From NCBI GenBank assembly GCA_949126835.1, contig OX421507.1, forward strand, positions 27,974,822 to 28,038,821: a stretch of 64,000 nucleotides of DNA, in the 5' to 3' direction. This stretch comes from Anisus vortex (lineage: Eukaryota > Mollusca > Gastropoda > Planorbidae). Below, one piece after another: positions 1 to 13,284 of this stretch (the first letter of the stretch is position 1; every line of letters begins with the position of its first letter). The position numbers and the translations under genes are program-made. The notes under the pieces were generated by a model. It made no database searches. It saw only the letters and a list, made by a program, of their open reading frames with translations, and was not told where the DNA came from.

Positions 1-771
1 AGTCTACACTAGTTTATTTTAACTTTATTATGTTGGACAGGTAAGTCTACACTAGTTTATTTTAACTTTATTATGGTGGACAGGTAAGTCTACACTAGTT
101 TATTTTAACTTTATTATGGTGGACAGGTAAGTCTACACTAGTTTATTTTAACTTTATTATGGTGGACAGGTATGTCTACACTAGTTTATTTTAAATTATT
201 ATGGTGGACAGGTAAGTCTACACTAGTTTATTTTAAATTATTATGATGGACAGGTAAGTCTACACTAGTTTATTCTAAATTATTATGGTGGACAGGTAAG
301 TCTACACTAGTTTATTTTAAATTATTATGGTGGACAGGTAAGTCTACACTAGTTTATTTTAACTTTATTATGGTGGACAGGTAAGTCTACACTAGTTTAT
401 TTTAACTTTATTATGGTGAACAGGTAAGTCTACACTAGTTTATTTTAACTTTATTATGTTGGACAGGTAAGTCTACACTAGTTTATTTTAACTTTATTAT
501 GGTGGACAGGTAAGTCTACACTAGTTTATTTTAACTTTATTATGGTGGACAGGTAAGTCTACACTAGTTTATTTTAACTTTATTATGGTGGACAGGTAAG
601 TCTACACTAGTTTTTTTTAACTTTATTATGGTGGACAGGTAAGTCTACACTAGTTTATTTTAACTTTATTATGGTGGACAGGTAAGTCTACACTAGTTTA
701 TTTTAACTTTATTATGGTGGACATGTAAGTCTACACTAGTTTATTTTAACTTTATTATGATGGACAGGTAA
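1..771. repeat. 43-bp minisatellite array (about 18 copies)
   Basis: Direct tandem repetition of a 43-bp unit; the window opens inside the array. A block of copies around 180-340 is 41 bp because the AACTTTATT segment is shortened to AAATTATT. Copies differ by one or two bases. Nearly every unit junction reads ACAGGTAAGTC. The array stops abruptly at GGACAGGTAAGAGGGC. No open reading frame of note. Confidence 0.97.
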
Positions 772-947
772 GAGGGCATTCATTCGTTTAAGTATATCTG
801 GCTTATCTAGAAGGATCGGTATTTGTATCTCCATCTTTGTCTATATCTCTATATATCAGTATCTATTTTTCTATTTATCTATTTATCTAACTTTCTACTT
901 ATCTATTAGATCTTTAATTCTATATCCATCTTTCTAAATCGATCTAT
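772..947. repeat. TATC/TCTA-rich low-complexity stretch
   Basis: Degenerate TATCTATATC-type simple sequence between the 43-bp array and the solo LTR. It holds no gene. Its last four bases, CTAT (944-947), form the left target-site duplication of the solo LTR. Confidence 0.8.
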
Positions 948-1559
948 TGTCACGTGCGAAATCAACTACTGACGTATAATAATATATTTAGAAATGTAAT
1001 ATTAATACATTCTTTTGATTCACATCCCTCTTGGATCCTACAAGGTTGTATAAGAATTAGTATTGGTGTTATTGTAATAGATTTGATATTTATTTGACTC
1101 GTAGGATGTGCTTTAAAATTCTTATTAAATGAATTAGGTAACTATACCTTAATATAGAGAAAATCCACAATCCTTATTTTACTTAATATGTGTTAAACAC
1201 AATTTTATTCCAACAAGTTGAAATCATGAATATAACAGCAACACAGAATACAGGTACCAATAGTATAGGATGAAACGTAAATCAGTTGAGATTCTTTTAT
1301 ATAGTATTAAGACGTTTTGACGTATCTTTTAAGAAAGTGGTCAAGAACAGTCCTCACACAATAGCGCCCAAGCTAGAACTAACTAACGATCTCCAACCTT
1401 CGTGCGTATGACGCATTTTAATGCTATGACGTAGTGTCTAGACATATATATGTTTTATTCCTAACACGGAAACATTTCGGGTTTAAGATTATTTCTTTTG
1501 AACTTTAATTAATAATAATAGAACCAATATAATTATGGAAATAAACTACTTTCATAACA
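948..1559 (+). mobile_element. Solo LTR, family A, copy 1
   Basis: A 612-bp unit that begins TGTCACGTGCG and ends CATAACA. The 4-bp sequence CTAT is duplicated at 944-947 and 1560-1563. The same sequence recurs at 10154-10755 with a different 4-bp duplication, so the ends are true element ends. TG...CA termini, a 4-bp duplication and an AATAAA near the right end fit an LTR of a Ty3/Gypsy-type element. There is no internal coding region, so this is read as a solo LTR left by LTR-LTR recombination. The parent element is not in the window. Orientation is inferred from the AATAAA position. Confidence 0.85.
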
Positions 1560-1574
1560 CTATCCATATCTATT

Positions 1575-1575
1575 T

Positions 1576-1655
<80 letters not shown>
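1575..1655. repeat. (TA)n microsatellite
   Basis: About 80 bp of uninterrupted TA dinucleotides directly right of the solo LTR duplication. Confidence 0.97.
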
Positions 1656-1659
<4 letters not shown>

Positions 1660-2009
1660 TATATTTATAGATATATATAATCTATAAATCTATTTCATTC
1701 AATCTATCTCTATTGATATGTATCTATATTTATCTATATCTATCTATATATAGGTCTACATCTATCTATCTTTCTCTCTTTATCAATATATTTATCTCTA
1801 AATCTATCTTTCTATATATATCTATCTATATCTATCTATCTTTTAATATCTATATATCCATATATCTAACTATCTATATCTATCTATTTATATCTATATT
1901 ATCTATATCTATCAATTTATATATTTTTATGTATCTATTTATCTATATCTGTATATCTTTCTATTTATCTATCTATCTCTATCTCTCTAACTATATCTTC
2001 TATACTTAA
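1656..2009. repeat. TCTA/TATC-type microsatellite
   Basis: Degenerate tetranucleotide and hexanucleotide simple sequence. An open frame through it encodes only an Ile/Tyr/Leu/Ser-rich string and is not a gene. Confidence 0.93.
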
Positions 2010-2087
2010 ATTGTCGTGTTGTTGTTTTTATTACATTGCTATACACTCAGTAATTTTCATCTGTGACAGTGTAAACTTTTGTTTAAA

Positions 2088-2206
2088 ACACGCACACACA
2101 CACACAGAAGCACACACACACACAAACACACGCGCACAAAAACACACACACGCACTCACACACATACATACCCACGCACACACACACACACACGCAAACA
2201 CAAACA
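2088..2206. repeat. (CA)n-type microsatellite
   Basis: Interrupted CA repeats with CG and CAAA interruptions. The open frame across it is a by-product of base composition. From 2207 to about 2430 I see AT-rich unique sequence and nothing recognisable. Confidence 0.93.
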
Positions 2207-2432
2207 CATATTAAGTAAATATATAGGCCCTAAAAGTTGATAAATTAGTTGCACAGTTAAAGTAAATATATTAAATTTAGACTCAACGTTCAGACTAATT
2301 TCGAGGTTTGAAATTAACAAGTAGAGATATTAAGTTATTATAATATTATCTACATGTTTCGAAAAATGTTTCTCTATTGACTTATACAGATATGGTGCGC
2401 ACGTTTGACAGATGATTATGCGTCGGTTGTAG

Positions 2433-3087
2433 TCCAAAGACTTGCCCACTCACCAAAAGAATTCAGGTACTACATTCAATCAGAAGACATGCCCACTCCC
2501 CAAATGAATTCAGGTACTACATTCAATCAAAAGACATGCCCACTCCCCAAGTGAAATCAGGTACTACATTCAATCGAAAGACATGCCCACCCCCCAAATG
2601 AATTCAGGTACTACATTCAATCAAAAGACATGCCCACTCCCCAAATGAATTCAGGTACTACATTCAATCAAAAGACATGCCCACTGCCCAAATAAACTCA
2701 GATACTACATTCAATCAAAAGACATGCCCACTCCCCAAATGATTTCAGGTACTACATTCAATCAAAAGACATGCCCACTCCCCAAATGAATTCAGGTACT
2801 ACATTCAATCAAAAGACATGCCCACTGCCCAAATAAACTCAGGTACTACATTCAATCAAAAGACATGCCCACTCCCCAAATGAATTCAGATACTACATTC
2901 AATCAAAAGACATGCCCACTCCCCAAATGATTTCAGGTACTACATTCAACCAAAAGACATGCCCACTCCCCAAATAAATTCAGGTACTACATTCAATCAA
3001 AAGACATGCCCACTCCCCGAATTAATTCAGGTACTACATTCAATCAAAAGACATGCCCACTCCCCAAATTAATTCAGGTACTACATT
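2433..3087. repeat. 47-bp minisatellite array (about 14 copies)
   Basis: Tandem 47-bp unit containing AGACATGCCCACTCCCCAAA and GGTACTACATTCAATC. Copies differ by a few substitutions; a sub-variant with CTGCCCAAATAAACTC recurs, which suggests duplications of several units at once. It is unrelated in sequence to the 43-bp and 35-bp arrays on either side. 3088-3200 is unique AT-rich sequence. Confidence 0.96.
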
Positions 3088-3200
3088 CTCTCACACTTTC
3101 TTTTATTCTTTATCACTCTCCTGTTGAGCATAAGGCAGGAAAAACAATTATTTAAATATTAAGTTAAAATTCAATTTTAGTACTATTATTTACTTTTTTT

Positions 3201-6200
3201 TGTAATCCAAGAACGTCAACTCGCTTCTCATCCAGTGTAATCAAAGAACGTTAACTCGCTTGTCATAACCTGTAATCAAAGAACGTTAACTCGCTTCTCA
3301 TCCTTTGTAATCAAAGAACGTTTACTCGCTTCTCATCTGTTTTAATCAAAGAACTTTAACTCGTTTCTCATCCGCTGTAATCATACAACGTTGACTCGCG
3401 TCTCAACCGTTGTAATCAAAGAACGTTAACTCGCTTCTCATACCCTGTAATCAAAAAAGGTTAACTCGCTTCTTATCCGTTGTAGTTAATAAAAGTTAAC
3501 TCTCTTCTCATCCGTTGTAATCAAAGAACGTTTTCTCGCTTCTCATACCCTGTAATAAAAAAAGGTTAACACGCTTCTCATCTGCTGTAATCAAAGAACG
3601 TTAACTCGCTTATCATCCTTAGTAATCAAAGAGAGTTAACTCGCTTCATTTCTTTTGTAATCATAGAACGTTATCTCGCTTCACATCCGCTGTAATCAAA
3701 GAACGTTAACTCGGTTCTCATCCGTTGTAATCAAAGAACGTTAACTCGTTTCTCATTCGCTGTAATCAAAGAACGTTAACTCGCTTCTCATCCGCTGTAA
3801 TCAAAGAACGTTAACTTGCTTCTCATCCGCTGTAATCAAAGAACGTTAACTTGCTTCTCATCCGTTAAAATCAAAGAACTTTAACTCGCTTCTCATCCGT
3901 TGTAATCAAATAACGTTAACTCGCTTTTCATCCGCTGTAAGCAAAGAACGTTAACTTGCTTCTCATCCGTTAAAATCAAAGAACTTTAACTCGCTTCTCA
4001 TCCGTTGTAATCAAAGAACGTTAACTCGCTTCTCATCTGTTGTAATTAATCCAAGAAGGTTAACTCGCTTCTCATCCGTTGCAATCAAAGAACGTTAACT
4101 CACTTCTCATCTGTTGAAAACAAAGAACGTTAACTCGCTTCTCATCCGTTGTAATAAAAGAACTTTAACTCGCTTCTCATCCGTTGTAATCAAAGAACTT
4201 TAACTCGCTTCTCATCCGTTGTAATCAAAGAACGTTAACTCGCTTCTCATCTGTTGTAATTAATCCAAGAAGGTTAACTCGCTTCTCATCCGTTGCAATC
4301 AAAGAACGTTAACTCACTTCTCATCTGTTGAAAACAAAGAACGTTAACTCGCTTCTCATCCGTTGTAATCAAAGAACTTTAACTCGCTTCTCATCCGTTG
4401 TAATCAAAGAACGTTAACTCGCTTCTCATCTGTTGTAATCAAAGAACGTTAACTCGCTTCTCATCTGTTGTAATCAAAGAACTTTAACTCGCTTCTCATC
4501 CGTTGTAATCAAAGAACTTTAACTCGCTTCTCATCCGTTGTAATCAAAGAACATTAACTCGCTTCTCATCTGTTGTAATCAAAGAACGTTAACTCGCTTC
4601 TCATCTTTTGTAATCAAAGAACTTTAACTTGCTTCTCATCCGTTGTAATCAAAGAACTTTAACTCGCTTCTCATCTGTTGTAATCAAAGAACGTTAACTC
4701 GCTTCTCATCTGTTGTAATCAAAGAACGTTAACTCACTTCTCATCTGTTGAAAACAAAGAACGTTAACTCGCTTCTCAACCGTTGTAATCAAAGAACTTT
4801 AACTTGCTTCTCATCCGTTGTAATCAAAGAACTTTAACTCGCTTCTCATCCGTTGTAATCAAAGAACGTTAACTCGCTTCTTATCTTTTGTAATTAATCC
4901 AAGAAGGTTAACTCGCTTCTCATCCGTTGCAATAGAAGAACGTTAACTCACTTCTCAACTGTTGAAAACAAAGAACAGCAACTCGCTTCTCATCCGCTGT
5001 AACCAAATAACGTTAACTCGCTTCGCATCCGTTGTAATCAAAGAACGTTAACTCGCATCTTATCCTCTGTAGGTAATGAAAATTAAATCGCGTCTCAACC
5101 GTTGTAATCAAAGAACGTTAACTCGCTTATCATACCCTGTAATCAATGAACGTTAACTCGCTTCTTATCCGTTGTAGTTAATAAAAGTTAACTCGCTTCT
5201 CATCCGTTGTAATCAAGGAACGTTAACTCGCTTCTCTTACCCTGTAATCAAAGAACGTTAACTTGCTTCTCATCCGCTGTAATAAAAAAACGTTAACTCT
5301 CTTATAAACCGTTTTAATCAAAGAAAGTTAACTCGCTTCACATCTTCTGTAGTCATAGAACGTTATCTCGCTTCTCATCCGCTGTAATCAAAGAACGTTA
5401 AATCGCCTCTTATCCGATGTAATCAAAGAACATTAACTTGGTTCTCATCCGTTATAATCAAAGAACGTTAACTCGTTTCTCATCCGCTGTAATCAGAGAA
5501 CATTAACTCGCTTCTCATCCGCTGTAATCATAGAACGTTAACTCGTTTCTCATCCGCTGTAATCAGAGAACGTTAACTCGCTTCTCATCCGCTGTAATCA
5601 GAGAACGTTAACTCGCTTCTCATCCGTTGTAATCAAAGAACGTTAACTCATTTCTCATCCGTTGTAATCAAAGAACGTTAACTCGTTTCTCATCCGCTGT
5701 AATCAGAGAACGTTAACTCGCTTCTCATCCGCTGTAATCATAGAACGTTAACTCATTTCTCATCCGTTGTAATCAAAGAACGTTAAATAATTTCTCATCC
5801 GTTGTAATCAAAGAACGTTAACTCGCTTCTCATCCGTTGTAATCAAAGAACGTTAACTCGCTTCTCATCTATTGTAATCAAAGAACGTTAACTCGATTCT
5901 CATCCGTTGCAATCAAAGAACATTAACTCGCTTTTTATCTGTTAAAAACCAAGAACGTTATCTTGCTTCTCATCCGCTGTAATCAAAGAACGTTAACTCG
6001 CGTTTCAACCGTTGTAATCAAAGAACATTAACTCGCTTCTCATACCTTGTAATCAAAAAAGTTTAACTCGCTTCTCATCTGCTGTAATCAAAGAACGTTA
6101 ACTCGCTTATCATCCTTAGTAATCAAAGAGAGTTAACTCGCTTCACATCTTTTGTAATCATAGAACGTTATCTCGCTTCACATCCGCTGTAATCAGAGAA

Positions 6201-9200
6201 CGTTAACTCGGTTCTCATCCGTTGTAATCAAAGAACGTTAACTCGTTTCTCACCCGCTGTAATAAAAGAACGTTAACCTGCTTCTCATCCGTTATAATCA
6301 AATAACGTTAACTCGCTTCTCATTTGTTGTAATCAAAGAACGTTAACTCGTTTCTCATCCGCTGTAATCAAAGAACGTTAACTCGCTTCTTATCCGCTGT
6401 AATCAAAGAACGTTTACTCGCTTCTCATCTGTTTTAATCAAAGAACGTTAACTCGTTTCTCATCCGCTATAATCAAATAACGTTAACTCGCTTCTCATCC
6501 TTTGTAATAAAAGAACGTTAACTCGCATCTTATCCTCTGTAGGTAATGAAAATTAAATCACGTCGCAACCGTTGTAATCAAAGAACGTTTACTCGCTTCT
6601 CATCTGTTTTAATCAAAGAACTTTAACTCGTTTCTCATCCGCTGTAATCATACAACGTTGACTCGCGTCTCAACCGTTGTAATCAAAGAACGTTAACTCG
6701 CTTCTCATGCCCTGTAATCAAAAAAGGTTAACTCGCTTCTTATCCGTTGTAGTTAATAAAAGTTAACTCGCTTCTCATCCGTTGTTATCAAAGAACGTTT
6801 TCTCGCTTCTCATACCCTGTAATAAAAAAAAATGGTTAACACGCTTCTCATCTGCTGTAATCAAAGAACGTTAACTCGCTTATCATCATTAGTAATCAAA
6901 GAGAGTTAACTCACTTCATTTCTTTTGTAATCATAGAACGTTATCTTGCTTCACATCCGCTGTAATCAAAGAACGTTAACTCGGTTCTCATCCGTTGTAA
7001 TCAAAGAACGTTAACTCGTTTCTCATCCGCTGTAATCAAAGAACGTTAACTCGCTTCTCATACGCTGTAATCAAATAACGTTAACTCGGTTCTCATCCGT
7101 TGTAATCAAAGAACGTTAACTCGTTTCTCATCCGCTGTAATCAAAGAACGTTAACTCGGTTCTCATCCGTTGTAATCAAAGAACGTTAACTCGTTTCTCG
7201 TCCGCTGTAATCAAAGATCGTTAACTCGCTTTTCATCCGCTGTAAGCAAAGAACGTTAACTTGCTTCTCATCCGTTAAAATCAAAGAACTTTAACTCGCT
7301 TCTCATCCGTTGTAATCAAAGAACGTTAACTCGCTTCTCATCTGTTGTAATTAATCCAAGAAGGTTAACTCGCTTCTCATCCGTTGCAATCAAAGAACGT
7401 TAACTCACTTCTCATCTGTTGAAAACAAAGAACGTTAACTCGCTTCTCATCCGTTGTAATTAAAGAACTTTAACTCGCTTCTCATCCGTTGTAATCAAAG
7501 AACGTTAACTCGCTTCTCATCTGTTGTAATTAATCCAAGAAGGTTAACTCGCTTCTCACCCGTTGCAATAGAAGAACGTTAACTCACTTCTCAACTGTTG
7601 AAAACAAAGAACAGTAACTCGCTTCTCATCCGCTGTAACCAAATAACGTTAACTCGCTTCGCATCCGTTGTAATCAAAGAACGTTAACTCGCATCTTATC
7701 CTCTGTAGGTAATGAAAATTAAATCGCGTCTCAACCGTTGTAATCAAAGAACGTTAACTCGCTTATCATACCCTGTAATCAATGAACGTTAACTCGCTTC
7801 TTATCCGTTGTATTTAATAAAAGTTAACTCGCTTCTCATCCGTTGTAATCAAAGAACGTTAACTCGCTTCTCTTACCCTGTAATCAAAGAACGTTAACTT
7901 GCTTCTCATCCGCTGTAATAAAAAAACGTTAACTCTCTTATAAAACGTTTTAATCAAAGAAAGTTAACTCGCTTCACATCTTCTGTAGTCATAGAACGTT
8001 ATCTCGCTTCTCATCCGCTGTAATCAAAGAACGTTAAATCGCCTCTTATCCGATGTAATCAAAGAACATTAACTTGGTTCTCATCCGTTATAATCAAAGA
8101 ACGTTAACTCGTTTCTCATCCGCTGAAATCAGAGAACGTTAACTCGCTTCTCATCCGCTGTAATCATAGAACGTTAACTCATTTCTCATCCGTTGTAATC
8201 AAAGAACGTTAACTCATTTCTCATCCGTTGTAATCAAAGAACGTTAACTCGCTTCTCATCCGTTGTAATCAAAGAACGTTAACTCGCTTCTCATCTATTG
8301 TAATCAAAGAACGTTAACTCGATTCTCATCCGTTGCATTCAAAGAACGTTAACTCGCTGTTTATCTGTTAAAAACCAAGAACGTTAACTTGCTTCTCATC
8401 CGCTGTAATCAAAGAACATTAACTCGCTTCTCATACCCTATAATCAAAAAAGTTTAACTCGCTTCTCATCTGCTGTAATCAAAGAACGTTAACTCGCTTA
8501 TCATCCTTAGTAATCAAAATGAGTTAACTCGCTTTACATCTTTTGTAATCATAGAACGTTATCTCGCTTCAAGTCCGCTGTAATCAGAGAACGTTAACTC
8601 GGTTCTCATCCGTTGTAATCAAAGAACGTTAACTCGTTTCTCACCCGCTGTAATCAAAGAACGTTAACTCGCTTCTCATCCGCTGTAATCAAAGAACGTT
8701 AAATCGATTTTCATCCGCTGTAATCAAAGAACGTTAACCTGCTTCTCATCCTTTATTCAAATAACGTTAACTCGCTTCTCATTTGTTGTAATCAAAGAAC
8801 GTTAACTCGTTTCTCATCCGCTGTAATCAAAGAACGTTAACTCGCTTCTCATCCGCTGTAATCAAAGAACGTTAACTCGCTTCTTATCCGCTGTCATCAA
8901 AGAACGTTAACTCGCTTCTCATCTGTTTTAATCAAAGAACGTTAACTCGTTTCTCATCCGCTGTAATCAAATAACGTTAACTCGCTTCTCATCCTTTGTA
9001 ATAAAAGAACGTTAACTCGCATCTTATCCTCTGTAGGTAATGAAAATTAAATCACGTCGCAACCGTTGTAATCAAAGAACGTTTACTCGCTTCTCATACC
9101 CTGTAATCAATTATCGTTAACTAGCTTCTTATCCGTTGTAGTTAATAAAAGTTAACTTGCTTCTCATCCGTTGTAATCAAAGAACGTTAACGCGCGTCTC

Positions 9201-9206
9201 ATACCC
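3201..9206. repeat. 35-bp satellite, block 1
   Basis: Head-to-tail 35-bp monomers built around TCAAAGAACGTTAACTCGC followed by TTCTCATCCGTTGTAA. The core AACGTTAAC overlaps two palindromes, AACGTT and GTTAAC, and each monomer carries CpG sites. Variant monomers recur in a fixed order over several kilobases; for example the GTAGGTAATGAAAATTAAAT variant is near 5070, 6540, 7710 and 9040. This shows large-scale segmental duplication inside the block. A longer variant with GTAATTAATCCAAGAAGG also recurs. No coding content: 35 is not a multiple of 3 and TAA occurs in the monomer. Confidence 0.97.
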
Positions 9207-10996
9207 TGTGACGAATGGAAACGAATCGGTCGTCACATAGGCCGAATTTTATAACTGCCAATGATTATAACGAATGTATTAGCATCACAACCATGTATGG
9301 ATTAGGAATATATGTACATTATTTTGATTAAGCGTAAGAGAGAGAGAGAGAAGGTTTAGAAATATAAATGTTGTTTGTAAACATTATTATATTATTGTTG
9401 GCCCACATAGCGGGGTCTGCCGGCCAAGAAAAATAATGCTATACCGCCTTTCCCCCCCCCCCACCTTCCCGTGTCACCTTTTCCACCCGCGACGTGGTTA
9501 TCCCCCCTTACCTGTTAAGATAGGAATCATCTCCCTCCAACTTTGAATGGCATACGAATTTAACGACCATTGTCCAGATTGCAATTAAGGGTCACATAGT
9601 CTCGTGAATATCGCGCCCTTTCGCCCCCCCCCATTTTCCACCTTCCTGGGTGACTATATATTTCCTACCTTATCTTGTCACTGTTTCAGAAAATGTAATT
9701 CCAGTTGATATCATTTTTTCTGATCGCCAACGGTGGACATTGACATTTTTATGCATAGCTCTGGCCTTCTGCAAATGGCCCATAAGTGGGCGTCTTTCTA
9801 AGGCCAGGGAGATCTCTCTGTTGATCTCAAAATTTAGTACCATGTGTCAAACCATTGGTATAGTTTACACTCCCCCTCTTCATGCCCGCTATATAAGTTG
9901 AAACTGTTTGCTGTAAATTTAGTCCTAGCGCCAGTCTCATAAGCAGACACACTTTCATTTTAGTTAGAAGTCAGATCTAACTATTGTAAATATTGTTCTA
10001 CTCAGATTGTTTGATCCACCATTTTATATGCCAGTTTAGTCACGAAGTTTTGCATTTTGTTGATGAATTGCCTGCATCTGCTAATAGTTCACTTTCATCA
10101 TTGTATTATTACTGCTAGCCATTTTCCGCTACCATTGAATAAAGTCATACAGTTGTCATGTGCGAAATCAGCTACTGACGTATAATATTATATTTAGGAA
10201 TGTAATATTTATACATTCTTTTGATTCACATCCCTCTTGGATCCTACAAGGTTGTATAAGAATTAGTATTGGTGTTATTGTAGTAGATTTGATATTTATT
10301 TGGCTCGTAGGATGTGTTTTCTGTGTATGAAGTGAATTAGGTAAACTGTACCTTAATATAGAGGAAATCCACAATCCTGTTTGAATGATTAAACACAATT
10401 TTATTCCAACAAATTGAAATTATGAATATAACAGCAACACAAAATACAGGTACCAATATTATAGGATGAAACTTAATCAGTTGAGATTCTTCTATATCGT
10501 ACTAAGCCGAGATAACGTATCTTTTTAGAAAGTGGTCAAGAACAGTCCTCACACAATAGCGCCCAAGCTGGAACTGACTAACGATCTTTAACCCTCGTCC
10601 GTATGACGTATTTTAATGTTATGACGTAGTGTCTAGACATATACATGTTTTATTCCTAACGCGGAAACATTTCGGGTTTAAGATTATTTCTTTTGAACTT
10701 TAATTAATAAAAATAGAACCAATCAAATTATGGAAATAAAACTACTTTTGTAACACAGTTTTCTATCATAAGACAACAGCGTTGGTTACTGTTTGGTTAG
10801 AACGCGATATTGTTTGTTAGACTTAGACGTTTACGAAGCCACGTCTAAGGAAAGGTGTCAAATATAAATTTGCAAAAGTACAGTAGAGGCTGCCATCCGA
10901 CTTCAAAAGCTACCTCCAGACCAACGAAGCCAAGGGTGGGAGTTGAAACCTCCACCACACGTGTAACCGAGTCGAATCCACAACTACCGGGTTACA
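9207..10996 (+). mobile_element. Solo LTR, family B, interrupted by a family A solo LTR
   Basis: Non-satellite DNA inserted in the 35-bp array. The left end is TGTGACGAATGG and the right end is CCGGGTTACA, so the termini are TGT...ACA. TACCC is duplicated at 9202-9206 and 10997-11001, and the satellite variant ATACCCTGTAATC is split exactly there. Without the nested element and its duplicated CAGT the unit is about 1,184 bp. It has a TATA-like CTATATAAG near 9889 and AATAAA at about 10137, as expected for an LTR. No PBS, polypurine tract or coding region is present. A GA run lies near 9337 and C-rich runs near 9450 and 9620. The short open frame at 9650-9901 shows no recognisable domain. Confidence 0.75.
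10154..10755 (+). mobile_element. Solo LTR, family A, copy 2
   Basis: Closely similar over its whole length to 948-1559. It starts TGTCATGTGCG and ends TTGTAACA, with CAGT duplicated at 10150-10153 and 10756-10759. It is inserted inside the larger family B solo LTR, just after that LTR's AATAAA, so it is younger than the family B insertion. Confidence 0.86.
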
Positions 10997-13284
10997 TACC
11001 CTGTAATCAAAGAACGTTAACATGCTTCTCATCCGCTGTAATAAAAAACGTTAACTCTCTTATCATCCGTTGTAATCAAAGAAAGTTAACTCGCTTCACA
11101 TCTTCTGTAGTCATAGAACGTTATCTCGCTTCTCATCCGCTGTAATCAAACAACGTAAAATCGCTTCTTATCCGATGTAATCAAAGAACGTCAACTCGGT
11201 TCTCATCCGTTGTAATCAAAGAATGTTAGCTCGCTTCTCATCCGCTGTAATCAAAGAACGTAAAATCGCTTCTTATCCGATGTAATCAAAGAACGTCAAC
11301 TCGGTTCTCATCCGTTGTAATCAAAGAACGTTAACTCGTATCTCATTCGCTGTAATCAAAGAATGTTAACTCGCTTCTCATCCGCTGTAATCAAAGAATG
11401 TTAACTCGTTTCTCATTCGCTGTAATCAAAGAATGTTAACTCGCTTCTCATCCGTTGTAATCAAAGAACGTTAACTCGCTTCTCATCCGCTGTAATCAAA
11501 GAACGTTAACTCGCTTCTCATCCGCTGTAATCAAAGAATGTTAACTCGCTTCTCATCCGTTGTAATCAAAGAACGTTAACTCGCTTCTCATCCGCTGTAA
11601 TCAAAGAACGTTAACTCGCTTCTCATCCGTTGTAATCAAAGAACGTTAACTCGCTTCTCATCCGCTGTAATCAAAGAACGTTAACTCGTTTCTCATTCAC
11701 TGTAATCAAAGAATGTTAACTCGCTTCTCATCCGTTGTAATCAAAGAACGTTAACTCGTTTCTCATTCGCTGTAATCAAAGAATGTTAACTCGCTTCTCA
11801 TCCGTTGTAATCAAAGAACGTTAACTCGTTTCTCATTCGCTGTAATCAAAGAATGTTAACTCGCTTCTCATCCGTTGTAATCAAAGAACGTTAACTCGTT
11901 TCTCATTCGCTGTAATCAAAGAATGTTAACTCGCTTCTCATCCGCTGTAATCAAAGAACGTTAACTCGCTTCTCATCTGTTGTAATCAAAGAACGTTAAC
12001 TCGTTTCTCATTCGCTGTAATCAAAGTATGTTAACTCGTTTCTCATTCGCTGTAATCAAAGAATGTTAACTCGCTTCTCATCCGTTGTAATCAAAGAACG
12101 TTAACTCTTTTCTCCTTCGCTGAAATCAAAGAATGTTAACTCGCTTCTCATCCGCTGTAATCAAAGAACGTTAACTCGCTTCTCATCCGTTGTAATCAAA
12201 GAACGTTTACTCGTTTCTCATTCGCTGTAATCAAAGAATGTTAACTCGCTTCTCATCCGTTGTAATCAAAGAACGTTAACTCGCTTGACATCTTCTGTAG
12301 TCATAGAACGTTATCTCGCTTCTCATCCGCTGTAATCAAATAACGTTAAATCGCTTCTTATCCCATGTAATCAAAGAACGTTAACTCGGTCCTCATCCGT
12401 TTGTAATCAAATAACGTTTACTCGCTTCTCATCTGTTTAAATCAAAGAACGTAAACTCGTTTCTCATCCGCTAAAATCAAATAACGTTAACTCGCTTCTC
12501 ATCCGTTGTAATCAAAGAACGTTAACTCGCTTCTCATCCGTTGTAATCAAAGAACGTTAACTCGTTTCTCATCAGGTGTGATCAAAGAACGTTAACTCGC
12601 TTCTCATCCGTTGTAATCAAAGAACGTTTACTCGTTTCTCATTCGCTGTAATCAAAGAATGTTAACTCGCTTCTCATCCGTTGTAATCAAAGAACGTTAA
12701 CTCGCTTGACATCTTCTGTAGTCATAGAACGTTATCTCGCTTCTCATCCGCTGTAATCAAATAACGTTAAATCGCTTCTTATCCCATGTAATCAAAGAAC
12801 GTTAACTCGGTCCTCATCCGTTTGTAATCAAATAACGTTTACTCGCTTCTCATCTGTTTAAATCAAAGAACGTAAACTCGTTTCTCATCCGCTAAAATCA
12901 AATAACGTTAACTCGCTTCTCATCCGTTGTAATCAAAGAACGTTAACTCGCATCTTATCCCCTGTAGGTAATGAAAATTAAATCGCGCCTCAACCGTTGT
13001 AATCAAAGAACGTTAACTCGCTTCTCATCCGCTGTAATCAAAGAACGTTAACTCGCTTCTCATCCGTTGTAATCAAAGAACGTTAACTCGTTTCTCATCA
13101 GGTGTGATCAAAGAACGTTAACTCGCTTCTCATCCGTTGTAATCAAAGAACGTTAACTCGCTTCTCATCCGTTGTAATCAAAGAACGTTAACTTATTTCT
13201 CATCCGCTGTAATCAAAGAACGTTAACTTGATTCTCATCCGCTGTATTCAAAGAACGTTAACTCGCTTCTCATCTGTTTTAATC
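10997..13284. repeat. 35-bp satellite, block 2
   Basis: Continuation of the same 35-bp array. The left half alternates near-identical GCTTCTCATCCG and GTTTCTCATTCG monomers with GAATGTTAAC variants, which points to recent local expansion. A segment of about 425 bp beginning CGCTTGACATCTTCTG occurs twice in tandem (near 12280 and 12705). The last 0.5 kb matches the end of the higher-order unit seen at 20,110-20,570. The block is cut at 13,284 by the LINE insertion. Confidence 0.96.

Noticed and set aside
1713..2214. Open frames of 98 and 67 codons
   Set aside because: They are translations of TCTA and CA microsatellites with no protein-like composition.
9650..9901. 83-codon ORF in the family B solo LTR
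   Set aside because: No domain is recognised, and it lies inside an LTR defined by its ends and target duplication.
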